A DNA stretch of 31,792 bases from JBBRYK01 sp038237665 (lineage in GTDB: Bacteria > Actinomycetota > Thermoleophilia > Gaiellales > Gaiellaceae). The notes below the pieces were generated by a model. That model was not told the origin of the DNA. It made no database searches and was given only the letters and a program-made list of their open reading frames with translations. Shown piece after piece: positions 23,101 to 30,585 of this stretch; the first letter of the stretch is position 1, and every line of letters starts with the position of its first letter. Both the position numbers and the translations under genes were made by a program. The stretch lies in assembly GCA_038237665.1 (NCBI GenBank), contig JBBRYK010000031.1, positions 1-31,792 of the forward strand, given 5' to 3'.

Positions 23101-25787
23101 TCTTCTCGCAGTATGGCCCCGAGGGGCAGGCGCCTGATGGCATACATGGCGCCGAAGGCCGCCAGCAGCGCCCCGCCCAAAGCGGCCGCTACGAGCCCGC
23201 CGAGGAACAGCCACGGCGCGGCCAGGTGGTCGGGAGGCGGATCGAAGACGTGCTGGAGCATGGCGACGAGCATCTCGCTCAGGATCCAGCCGAGCAGGGC
23301 AGCAACTGCCAGCCCCGCCGCGAGCACGAGCGCCGCCTCGGTCCAGAGAAAGGCCGCGATCTCCCGGCGCGAGGCCCCGAGCGCCGCCATCGTCGCGAGC
23401 TCGCGGCGCCGCTCGCCGAGCCCGACTACGAGGAAGAGCATCAAGGCCGCCGCGGCCAGAACGATCGCGAACCCCTCTTCGATCTTGCTGAGGCCCGACA
23501 GGCTGACCGTCGTGATCGAGCTCACCGTCTGGGCGGTCTGCCGGCGAATGTTGCGAACGACCGTGCCCTCCGGCTTCGTCGCCTGCGCGATCCGGCGTGC
23601 GACGGCGACCGGGTCGCCGTCGGCCTTGACGAAGATCACGTTCGGGCCGGCCTCGTGCGACACGCTTTGCAGGTAGCCGAGGTTCGCGACCATGAACGAG
23701 TCGCGCGGCGCCGACGGGAACTCCTGGACGATGCCGGCAACGTGGAAGGGAGCGACCTTGAAGTGGCCGGTTCGACCGTCGAGCACGCGCAGGTTCAGGA
23801 GGTCGCCCAGGCGGAGCGAGTAGTCGGTGATCGTCTCCTTGGAGACGAGAATCGCGTCGCGCCGGGCGCGGAGGCGGTGGAGCATCTGAGCGGCACTTCC
23901 GCCGACGAAGTACGAGTCGCGCAGTCCCGTCGCGCGCGCGATCGTCGCCGGGTCGACGCCGAAGGTGTCCTGAAGGTCCGGGCCGACGTAGGCGTAGGAA
24001 TGGTCGACTGCCGAGGTCGCGGCGACGCCGGGAACATGAGCGATCTTCTGCTCCAGTTTCTGGCGCGTGACCGAGCCGGGAGGTGCGTCGACGACGACGT
24101 CGGCACCCAGCGTGAGCTGCGCGTCGACGCGCGCCTGCTGGTCGTACGTGGCCGAAAAGACACCGAGGTTGACGCCGAACGCGAGCAGCAGTCCGACGAG
24201 CACCAGCCCGCGGTTGACCGCAGCGCCGCGGCGCGCGGCGCTCGCAGCGAGAAACGCAGGCAGGGTGGTGGCTCGATTCCCCGCAGCCCGGCCGAGCACC
24301 CAGGAGAATAGGCGGCCGCGGAGACGCGCGAGCAGGAGCGTGGCGCCCATCCAGAGGAAGGCCGGCGCCAGGAACATGTAGATCGAAAGTGAGAGCGTGG
24401 GGTTCGAATCCGGAGTCACGACCGCCGAGAAGCCCGTTCGCGCGGTCAGCCAGTAGACGAGCCCGCTGATTCCGAGCGCGATCACGTCGAGGTAGAGACG
24501 CTCCCAGAAGGGCGGCTTGTCGCGCCGTCCCGTCCGCCGGCCCTCGGTCACGCTCCGGCGCAGGACGTCGACCACGGTCGAACCCCGCGCCGCGACCGCT
24601 CCCGCCCAGGCGAGCGCCGTGCAGAGGGCGAACGCCACCAGGATGCGCCCAACCGTGATACCGGCGCCGCCGACGAGCAGCCGGACGGCCCCGAGCGCGA
24701 CGGCCGCACCGAGAGCGCCGGCCGGAATCGCCAGGACGAGGCTTTCGAGTCCTGCAAGCTGCAGCAGGAACCGCCGCGACGCTCCTCGCGCTCGCAGCAG
24801 CGCGAGCTCGCGCCGGTCGCGCTCGACCGTTCCGAGCGCGGCGAGATACGCGAGCCCGAGCGCGATCAGGGCTCCCGGCACGCCGAGCATGATGTAGAGG
24901 GCCTGCGCATACAGCGCGTCGCCGGCCGCGCTCGTCAGGCTGTCGGCGAGGTTGTCGACGAACTGCACCTGGCCCGTGAGCGTCCGCTCGGTGGCGTTCT
25001 TGATCTGCGTCGCGCGTTTCAGTGCGTTGCTCGGGCTACCGGACAGGCTCCGCGGGTCGACCTGCGCCTGAACCTGCCACTGCACGCCGGCGACCGAACC
25101 CGGAGCCGCTGCGATTCCCACGGAGAGGGGGTGAAGCGCGGGAGCCACTTTCTGCGCGAACGTCTGGAACGGCAGGATCGCCACGTTCGCCGGCGGCTGA
25201 GCCGGAGCGGGGCCGATCAGCGGATTGAGCGGCTGGAAGAGCACGTCGCCCGTGTTGACGAGCCCGACGCCCGAGACGACGAAGCGAACTGGCTTAACCC
25301 CCCGGGCCGGTCTCAGCACGACGGAATCGCCGACGCGGGCCTGCAGCGTCGCCGCCAGCTGCTGGTCGAGCACGATCTTTCCCGGCTGCAGCGTTCCGGT
25401 CAGCAGCCTGAAGGTTCGGAAGTGCCGGAGATAGTCGGGCGGGACCGCCAGGATCGCGCCGGCACCCGCCGCGATCTGCCCGCCGGGCCCGTTGTGCTCG
25501 ATGCCCGCGAAGGGCCCGGTCGCGGCCGGGACGGCCGCCAGCACCCCGGGCTGCCTCTTCACACGCGAGGCCACGCGGAGAGCGGCCTGCGGCGAGGCCA
25601 CCGGCCCCTGCCAGTCGAGCGGCACGCTCCGGACGGCGCTGCCGGTCATCGTCTGCAGCGAGTGGCCGACGAAGAGCAGCACGGCGCCGAGGAGGGCCAC
25701 GGCCGCGGCGAGGACGACGATCCGCTCGATGGTCGAGCCTGGCGCGCGGATCGCGCGGCGCAAGCCGAGCGCGGCAGCGGTGCTCAT
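23097..25787 (-). CDS. FtsX-like ABC transporter permease with two FtsX domains
   Basis: An 896-residue membrane protein. An N-terminal helix (RIVVLAAAVALLGAVLLFVG) leads to a large extracellular domain of about 250 residues. The first FtsX-type core has RDRRELALLRARGASRRFLL, then central helices, a second extracellular domain, and a second FtsX core near the C-terminus with GERRRELATMAALGASRREI. Two cores in one chain suggest that a single polypeptide forms the permease. It overlaps the ATPase stop and the regulator start by 4 bases each. MacB/lipoprotein-type mechanotransmission or export of peptides or lipids is likely; the substrate is unknown. Confidence 0.9.
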   Translation of the reverse strand: MSTAAALGLRRAIRAPGSTIERIVVLAAAVALLGAVLLFVGHSLQTMTGSAVRSVPLDWQGPVASPQAALRVASRVKRQPGVLAAVPAATGPFAGIEHNGPGGQIAAGAGAILAVPPDYLRHFRTFRLLTGTLQPGKIVLDQQLAATLQARVGDSVVLRPARGVKPVRFVVSGVGLVNTGDVLFQPLNPLIGPAPAQPPANVAILPFQTFAQKVAPALHPLSVGIAAAPGSVAGVQWQVQAQVDPRSLSGSPSNALKRATQIKNATERTLTGQVQFVDNLADSLTSAAGDALYAQALYIMLGVPGALIALGLAYLAALGTVERDRRELALLRARGASRRFLLQLAGLESLVLAIPAGALGAAVALGAVRLLVGGAGITVGRILVAFALCTALAWAGAVAARGSTVVDVLRRSVTEGRRTGRRDKPPFWERLYLDVIALGISGLVYWLTARTGFSAVVTPDSNPTLSLSIYMFLAPAFLWMGATLLLARLRGRLFSWVLGRAAGNRATTLPAFLAASAARRGAAVNRGLVLVGLLLAFGVNLGVFSATYDQQARVDAQLTLGADVVVDAPPGSVTRQKLEQKIAHVPGVAATSAVDHSYAYVGPDLQDTFGVDPATIARATGLRDSYFVGGSAAQMLHRLRARRDAILVSKETITDYSLRLGDLLNLRVLDGRTGHFKVAPFHVAGIVQEFPSAPRDSFMVANLGYLQSVSHEAGPNVIFVKADGDPVAVARRIAQATKPEGTVVRNIRRQTAQTVSSITTVSLSGLSKIEEGFAIVLAAAALMLFLVVGLGERRRELATMAALGASRREIAAFLWTEAALVLAAGLAVAALLGWILSEMLVAMLQHVFDPPPDHLAAPWLFLGGLVAAALGGALLAAFGAMYAIRRLPLGAILREE

Positions 25788-26497
25788 GCGAGCACTTCGT
25801 GACGCTGCTCTTGGACGATGCGCCCGTCGTGCAGCTCGAGCGTGCGGTCGAATCTCGCCGCCACATCGGAATCGTGCGTGGCGATCAGCAGCGCAAATCC
25901 CGTCTCCTCCCGGAGAGCATCGATCAGGTCGAGGACGCGCTCGCCGGTGTCGGAGTCGAGATGCCCGGTCGGCTCGTCGCAGAGCAGGAGCAGCGGTTGC
26001 TGCGCGAGCGAGCGCGCGAGGGCCACTCGCTGGGCTTCGCCGCCCGAAAGCTCGGACGGAAGGTTCTCCGTCTTGGACGAAAGCCCGACGAGCGCGAGCA
26101 GGGCGTCCGGGTGGAGCGGCGAGTCGGCCCTACCGTGCGCGGCGTGAATCGCGAAGGCGACGTTCTCGACGGCCGTGAAGTGCGGAAGCAGGTTGGCGCT
26201 CTGGAAGACGAACGAGATCCCCTTGGCAAGCGCGCCCGTGCGGGCCGCCTCGTCGAGAGACGAAAGCGGGCGACCCTGCCAGAGGACCTTCCCGGCCGTG
26301 GGGCGGATCAGCCCGCCGAGCACGTGCAGCAGCGTCGTCTTTCCGGAGCCCGACCGACCGAGCACAGCCACCCGGTCGCCGGAGTCGATCTCGAAGTCGA
26401 CACCGTCAAGGGCGGCCACGGCGGCCTCGCCTCGGCCGTGGACGACGCGAACTCCTTCGAGCGCCGCGAGCGGACCATTCCTGCCGTTCGTGCTCAC
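25784..26497 (-). CDS. ABC transporter ATP-binding protein, MacB/LolD type (second)
   Basis: A 237-residue ATPase with Walker A GRSGSGKT, Q-loop VFQSANLLPHFTA, signature LSGGEAQR, Walker B LLLLCDEPTGHLD and H-loop IATHD. All catalytic residues are present. GTG 26497 overlaps the first ATPase stop (GTGA), and its own stop overlaps the permease ATG. It shares only the family pattern with the neighbouring ATPase, so the two are not a recent duplication. Together they may form a heterodimer driving the double FtsX permease. Confidence 0.92.
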   Translation of the reverse strand: MSTNGRNGPLAALEGVRVVHGRGEAAVAALDGVDFEIDSGDRVAVLGRSGSGKTTLLHVLGGLIRPTAGKVLWQGRPLSSLDEAARTGALAKGISFVFQSANLLPHFTAVENVAFAIHAAHGRADSPLHPDALLALVGLSSKTENLPSELSGGEAQRVALARSLAQQPLLLLCDEPTGHLDSDTGERVLDLIDALREETGFALLIATHDSDVAARFDRTLELHDGRIVQEQRHEVLA

Positions 26498-27207
26498 GCG
26501 CTCGTCCCGTCGCGGATCTCGAGCACGCGGTCGGCGGCTTCCGCGATTCGCGCAGAATGCGTGACGACGACGACCGTGCTCTCGTGCCGGTCCCGGAGGC
26601 GCTTCAGGGCATCGAGGACGATCTCCTCACTGGTTTCGTCCAGCTCGGCCGTCGGCTCGTCGGCCAGGACGAGCGGCGCCTCGCGGGCAGCCGCGCCGGC
26701 GATCGCGACACGCTGCTGCTCGCCTCCCGACAGCTTCCCAGCTCGCACACCCGCGCGCGCGCCGAGACCGAACGCCTCGAGGGCGCTCCTGGTTCGCCGT
26801 GCGACGTCCTCCTGCCGCGCGAGGCGGAGCGAGACCGCGACGTTCTCCGCCGCCGTCAGCGCCGGCCAGAGGTTGCCGCTCTGGAACACCAGCGAAACCT
26901 GCCGGGCGCGGTAGTCCGCGAGCTCCGGTTCGCTCAGCCGGCCGAGGGATCGGCCGAAGGCCCGGACCTCGCCGGCCGAGGCCTCGTCGAGGCCCGCCGC
27001 CAGATGGAGGAACGTGCTCTTGCCCGAGCCGGACGGCCCGAGCACGGCGACGAACTCACCCTGCTCGATCCGAAGATCGAGGCCTCGCAGAGCGACGGTC
27101 TCGACGGAGCCTGCGCGGTAGATCTTGAAGACATCCCGAAACTCGAGGGCACCCCAGGCGATCTCGCGCTGGGCGGGCGGCTCGCGGTAGAGACTTCTGA
27201 GCTCCAT
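26494..27207 (-). CDS. ABC transporter ATP-binding protein, MacB/LolD type (first)
   Basis: A 237-residue ATPase with Walker A GPSGSGKS, Q-loop VFQSGNLWPALTA, signature LSGGEQQR, Walker B LVLADEPTAELD and H-loop VVTHS, all intact. About 18 residues precede the first conserved strand (ALEFRDVFKIYRAG). It is the first gene of the ATPase-ATPase-FtsX-regulator-kinase unit, starting at ATG 27207. No clear promoter was recognised in the 50 bases upstream, which hold the tail of an infA gene. Confidence 0.92.
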   Translation of the reverse strand: MELRSLYREPPAQREIAWGALEFRDVFKIYRAGSVETVALRGLDLRIEQGEFVAVLGPSGSGKSTFLHLAAGLDEASAGEVRAFGRSLGRLSEPELADYRARQVSLVFQSGNLWPALTAAENVAVSLRLARQEDVARRTRSALEAFGLGARAGVRAGKLSGGEQQRVAIAGAAAREAPLVLADEPTAELDETSEEIVLDALKRLRDRHESTVVVVTHSARIAEAADRVLEIRDGTSA

Positions 27208-27256
27208 GCCGCGATCCTGCGCAGCGGCGCCTGAACGGCGCCTGACTGAGCCCCGT

Positions 27257-27346
27257 CTAGCGGTAGCGGTAGACGATGCGCCCGCGGTCCAGGTCGTACG
27301 CCGAAAGCTCGAGCTTCACGCGGTCGCCCGGGAAGATCCTGGAGGG
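27257..27346 (-). pseudogene. infA: 3' remnant of translation initiation factor IF-1 gene
   Basis: The minus strand reads RIFPGDRVKLELSAYDLDRG and then RIVYRYR with a stop at 27257, which is the unmistakable C-terminal third of IF-1 (S1/OB fold). The preceding residues do not match IF-1. Instead, the DNA upstream is the hairpin that follows cspA. The first 40 or so residues are absent from the window. IF-1 is essential, so a complete copy should exist elsewhere if this is real. It may be a decayed duplicate or a false assembly join. Confidence 0.8.
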
Positions 27347-27351
27347 TCCGC

Positions 27352-27382
27352 GCCGCTCCGGCCTGATCGAGACCGGAGCGGC
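27352..27382 (-). terminator. probable cspA terminator hairpin
   Basis: Perfect 10-base arms GCCGCTCCGG and CCGGAGCGGC around an 11-base loop, 19 bases after the cspA stop. There is no T-run. It separates cspA from the IF-1 remnant. Confidence 0.55.
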
Positions 27383-27401
27383 CTGCGGAAACCAGTCGCG
27401 C

Positions 27402-27611
27402 CTAGGACGCGATCGTCGCGACGTTCGTCGCCTCGGGGCCCTTTGCGCCCTCGCGGGACTCGTACTCGACCTTCGCACCCTCGGCGAGCGACTTGAAGCC
27501 GTTGCCGACGATCTGCGAATGATGGACGAAGAGATCCTTCTCGCCCTCGTCGGGCGTGATGAAGCCGTACCCCTTCGCGTCGTTGAACCACTTGACGGTT
27601 CCGGTAGCCAT
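27402..27611 (-). CDS. cspA: cold-shock family protein
   Basis: A 69-residue single cold-shock domain that binds single-stranded RNA and DNA. RNP1 is KGYGFITP and RNP2 is DLFVHHSQI; the start is MATGTVKWFNDAKG. GGAGGT lies 6 bases before the ATG. The region upstream, 27612-27783, carries no gene; it would supply a leader of 100 bases or more, as is usual for cold-shock genes. I see only a weak extended -10 (TGCTACCCT) there. The C-terminus, EGAKGPEATNVATIAS, is typical of actinobacterial members. Confidence 0.95.
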   Translation of the reverse strand: MATGTVKWFNDAKGYGFITPDEGEKDLFVHHSQIVGNGFKSLAEGAKVEYESREGAKGPEATNVATIAS

Positions 27612-27783
27612 AGAAACACCTCCCTCACCACTTCCACGAACGGGTAAGGAGAGCGCAGGACGCCACCGGACTCGTTCTTGGTTTTTTGCGCCCGTGAGGG
27701 TAGCAGGATCGGCGCCGAAAATCGGCAAAATGTGGACACGGGCTGGGCTGGGCGCTTCGCCGGGCCCGGTAAAGGCCGGCCCG

Positions 27784-27918
27784 CTATGCGGCCGTAGGCG
27801 CGCCGGCTGCTTCCAGCTCGGCGTCGAGCGCGTCGTGGAGCGAACCGAGCCCGCTCAGCTCAGAGTCCTTCGCGTAGGCAACATGGAGGACCCGGTGCAC
27901 GGCCTTGGCGGCCGTCAC
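27784..27918 (-). CDS. small open reading frame coupled to the upstream secreted-protein gene
   Basis: GTG 27918 overlaps the stop of the upstream gene (GTGA) and gives 44 residues, TAAKAVHRVLHVAYAKDSEL then a Leu/Ala/Glu-rich helix (LHDALDAELEAAG). No homologue is recognised. Its composition is protein-like (balanced charges, amphipathic), but the length makes it uncertain. It could also be the tail of a longer gene whose start is lost. Confidence 0.35.
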   Translation of the reverse strand: MTAAKAVHRVLHVAYAKDSELSGLGSLHDALDAELEAAGAPTAA

Positions 27919-28616
27919 GTCTTGCGCACGGCGACGAGCTCGAGGCGCTCGCGCGGGCCCTCGACGGCCTCCTCGAGGACCTCGCCGATCCCGCGGACGT
28001 AGAACTTGTGGTCGAGCACTCCCGGCTCCAGCGGCGTCCACTCCTTCGTCAGGAGCGCTTTGCTCGAGCTCACGTACGGAACGCGCACAACCCGCGCGAG
28101 GCTCAGTACCTCGAAGTGGTCCTCGGCCTGGCCCTTGTAGTACTCCTGCCGGAAGGACTGGGCGACGGCCAGGTGGGCAGGCATGAAGACCCCGGGCTGC
28201 GCACCGTCGCGACCGGCCTGCCAGCTCCCCTGTGTGCTGACCACCCGCCCGTTCTTGTCGAGCTCGGCCGTGGACTCCCCGAAGTACCAGACGTTACCTT
28301 TCTTGTCCTGCGTGTACCAGTCGGTCGTGCGCTCATGGAGCCGTCCAGCGAGGTAGAGACGATCCTCGACGACGACGCAGGGAACGCCGGCGATCTTTTT
28401 CGTTCGCAGCGTGACGGTGAAGATGTCCCGCGCCGCCTGGCTGTCCTTGACGCCGCGATAGACGAAGGACGTCCCCGGCGTGAGCGGGAACCACGGATTG
28501 GTCACGCGGGCGCTGAAGCCGGCAGGCTTCGGCACTCCGGGCGCCGCCGTGCCGCCGGCCGAGGCCGGAACGGCTGCCGCGAGCGAAACGGTGAGAGCGA
28601 GCAAAAACGTACGCAT
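27915..28616 (-). CDS. secreted protein of unknown function
   Basis: A 233-residue protein with a Sec signal peptide (MRTFLLALTVSLAAAVPASA, cut after ASA). The mature domain starts TNPWFPLTPGTSFVYRGVKD and is rich in beta strands (TVTLRTKKIAGVPCVVVEDR; NVWYFGESTAELD), reminiscent of lipoprotein-like beta-sandwich folds found outside the cell. Length and signal indicate export with no membrane anchor. It has a single Cys in the mature part. Its stop overlaps a small downstream frame. I do not recognise a catalytic motif and give no function. Confidence 0.75.
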   Translation of the reverse strand: MRTFLLALTVSLAAAVPASAGGTAAPGVPKPAGFSARVTNPWFPLTPGTSFVYRGVKDSQAARDIFTVTLRTKKIAGVPCVVVEDRLYLAGRLHERTTDWYTQDKKGNVWYFGESTAELDKNGRVVSTQGSWQAGRDGAQPGVFMPAHLAVAQSFRQEYYKGQAEDHFEVLSLARVVRVPYVSSSKALLTKEWTPLEPGVLDHKFYVRGIGEVLEEAVEGPRERLELVAVRKT

Positions 28617-28711
28617 GTGCCTCGTACCTCCCAGTCGGATGGCCGGGCACCCTAGAGAGGCCGAATGAGCTGAAGATGAGAGGCGCGGGAGTAAGGTCCG
28701 GCGAGCCCTCC

Positions 28712-29524
28712 ATGGACGACAGCCCCGGAACATGGCACTACGGCCTGGTCGCCAGGTGGTGGGCCGAGTTCAGCACCGACGGGCCGGAGATCGGCTATTT
28801 CCGGAAGTGGATTGCGGACGGCGGGCAACCGGCACTGGACGTCGCCTGCGGAACGGGGCGCCTGTTGCTGCCCTACCTCAGGGCGGGTCTGGACGTCGAC
28901 GGGTGCGACGTCTCGGCGGACATGATCGAGCTCTGCCGCGAGCGAGCGGCTCGGGAAGGCCTCTCACCCACCCTTGACGTGCAGGCGATGCACGAGCTCG
29001 ACCTTCAGCGGAGGTACCGCACGATCTTCGTCTGCGGCGGGTTCGGCCTGGGCAGCACCCGCGCGCAGGATCTCGAGGCGCTCCGGCGCTTCTTCGACCA
29101 TCTGGAGCCGGGCGGGACGTTGGTCTTCGACAAGGAGATGCCCTACGCCGACCGTAAGCGCTGGCGGTTCTGGCTGAACGACGACCGATCCGAGCTGCCT
29201 GAGGATTGGCCCGCACCCGGCGAGCGAAGGCGGGCCGCCGACGGCTCCGAATACGAGCTGCGCGCTCGGTTGGTCGGGCTCGACCCGCTCGAGCAGCAGA
29301 TGACGTTCCAGATGCACGCCGCGATGTGGCGGGACGGAGAGCTGGTCGCCGAGGAGGAATACCGGCTCACCGAGCGCATGTACTTCAAGGACGAGCTCGT
29401 CCTGATGCTCGAGCAGGCCGGCTTCGTCGACGTCACCGTCCGTGGGGGACACACCGAGGAAGAGGCTGCTCCTCACCACGACTTCCTGGTCTTCAGGGCC
29501 GGCAAGCCGGCCGCCACTCGCTGA
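28712..29524 (+). CDS. class I SAM-dependent methyltransferase
   Basis: A 270-residue Rossmann-fold methyltransferase. Motif I is ALDVACGTGRLLLPYLRAG, followed by the acidic residue of VDGCDVSADMIELC and the post-motif LEPGGTLVFDKEMPY. The C-terminal half carries an inserted beta region (EQQMTFQMHAAMWRDGELV) and ends TEEEAAPHHDFLVFRAG. I choose ATG 28712 (MDDSPGTWHYGL), since the 12 residues from the upstream ATG 28676 are non-conserved; neither start has a good ribosome-binding site. It is a monocistronic gene convergent with the ferritin-like gene. The substrate is unknown. Confidence 0.88.
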   Translation: MDDSPGTWHYGLVARWWAEFSTDGPEIGYFRKWIADGGQPALDVACGTGRLLLPYLRAGLDVDGCDVSADMIELCRERAAREGLSPTLDVQAMHELDLQRRYRTIFVCGGFGLGSTRAQDLEALRRFFDHLEPGGTLVFDKEMPYADRKRWRFWLNDDRSELPEDWPAPGERRRAADGSEYELRARLVGLDPLEQQMTFQMHAAMWRDGELVAEEEYRLTERMYFKDELVLMLEQAGFVDVTVRGGHTEEEAAPHHDFLVFRAGKPAATR

Positions 29525-29528
29525 CGGT

Positions 29529-29852
29529 CTAGTCGACCTCTTCTTCGGCTGCCTCGCCGGCCTCGACGATGTCTCCCTCGGTGAACAGGATCCGTTGCAG
29601 CTCCTTGCGCCAGACGGGCGTTCGCCGCAGGAGGAACTCGAGGTCCATCCCAAAGTGCTTGAACTCCTCGAGCTGCGAGTTCTCCATGATCGCCCGCGCC
29701 TGCGGATCCTGCTCGAGGGCGAGACGCTGCGCGTACCAGCCGATGGCCTCGGCCTCCTCGATCAGGGACGCGCAGATCCGCGCGAAGGTGCGCGCTTCCT
29801 CGCTGAGCTCCGAGGGCGGCTCGTGGTACTGGTCGAACGGCACGACCCTCAT
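29529..29852 (-). CDS. encapsulated ferritin-like (EncFtn-type) protein
   Basis: A 107-residue protein of the EncFtn type, a two-helix ferritin-like ferroxidase that forms annular decamers with iron sites between subunits. The first helix has ASLIEEAEAIGWYAQR (Glu33, Trp39, Tyr40) and the second has LEEFKHFGMDLEFLLRR (Glu63, His66). From memory these correspond to E32, W38, Y39, E62 and H65 of the Rhodospirillum rubrum protein. The C-terminus is acidic (GDIVEAGEAAEEEVD) and shows no encapsulin-targeting peptide. No encapsulin shell gene lies within the window. It follows the DrrA-like ATPase gene by 16 bases. Confidence 0.75.
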   Translation of the reverse strand: MRVVPFDQYHEPPSELSEEARTFARICASLIEEAEAIGWYAQRLALEQDPQARAIMENSQLEEFKHFGMDLEFLLRRTPVWRKELQRILFTEGDIVEAGEAAEEEVD

Positions 29853-29868
29853 TCTGTCCCAAAACGGG

Positions 29869-30564
29869 TCAGTCGACGAGCTTCCGCGTCATCGCGTGGA
29901 TGGCGATGCGCCACGTGCCGTGGGACATGATCAGCACGGTGTCCGCGAGGCGCTGGGCCTCCTCGATGTAGTGCGTCGACATCAGGATCGTCGTGCCTTC
30001 GGCTCGCAGCGCGTCGATCAGCGCCCAGAGCTCCTGGCGAACCTGCGGGTCGAGGCCGACGGTCGGCTCGTCGAGCAGGACGAGGCGCGGACGGTGGACC
30101 AGCGCCCGCGCGATCAGCAGGCGCCGGCGCATCCCGCCCGAAAGCTTGTCCACGCGGGAATCGCGCCGGTCGACGAGGTTCGCCATCTTCAGGGCCCGTT
30201 CGATTGCAGCCCGCCGGTCGGCGCGGCCGATGCGGTACAGGTGCGTGAAGACGCGCAGGTTTTGCTCGACGGTGAGCGTCGTGTCGAGGTTGTCCAGCTG
30301 GGGCGCGACACCACACTCGGCCCGGGCCGCCTTCGACTCGCCCGGCAGGCGGAAACCCAGAACCTCGAGCTCGCCCTCGTCGGCGATCGCCTGGGCAGTC
30401 AGCAGCCGCATCGTCGTCGACTTGCCCGCGCCGTTCGGCCCGAGCAGGCCGACGCACGTGCCCTCCGGGACATCCAGGTCCAGCCCGTTCACCGCCGTGA
30501 TCGGCCCGTAGCGCTTGACCACGTTGCGCAGTCGAATCGCGAGGTCGCCGGCCATGCCTTCCAT
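29869..30564 (-). CDS. ABC-2 type ATP-binding protein, DrrA-like, short and without its permease
   Basis: A 231-residue ATPase with Walker A GPNGAGKS (42-49), Q-loop VAPQLDNLD, signature LSGGMRRR, Walker B LVLLDEPTVGLDPQV and H-loop STHYIEEAQ. It resembles daunorubicin-resistance DrrA-type ATPases, which usually run to about 300 residues. Here the chain ends soon after ADTVLIMSHG with IAIHAMTRKLVD. The expected DrrB-type permease is absent downstream; the next gene is the ferritin-like protein. The 3' end may have been lost or shifted in frame. Start ATG 30564 or 30555. Confidence 0.8.
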   Translation of the reverse strand: MEGMAGDLAIRLRNVVKRYGPITAVNGLDLDVPEGTCVGLLGPNGAGKSTTMRLLTAQAIADEGELEVLGFRLPGESKAARAECGVAPQLDNLDTTLTVEQNLRVFTHLYRIGRADRRAAIERALKMANLVDRRDSRVDKLSGGMRRRLLIARALVHRPRLVLLDEPTVGLDPQVRQELWALIDALRAEGTTILMSTHYIEEAQRLADTVLIMSHGTWRIAIHAMTRKLVD

Positions 30565-30585
30565 CGTAGGCAGCGCCGCCCGGGC

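Noticed and set aside
29497..29512. GGCCGGC-AA-GCCGGCC palindrome near the end of the methyltransferase gene
   Set aside because: Loop of two bases is too small for a normal terminator hairpin and it lies within coding sequence; likely chance in GC-rich DNA.
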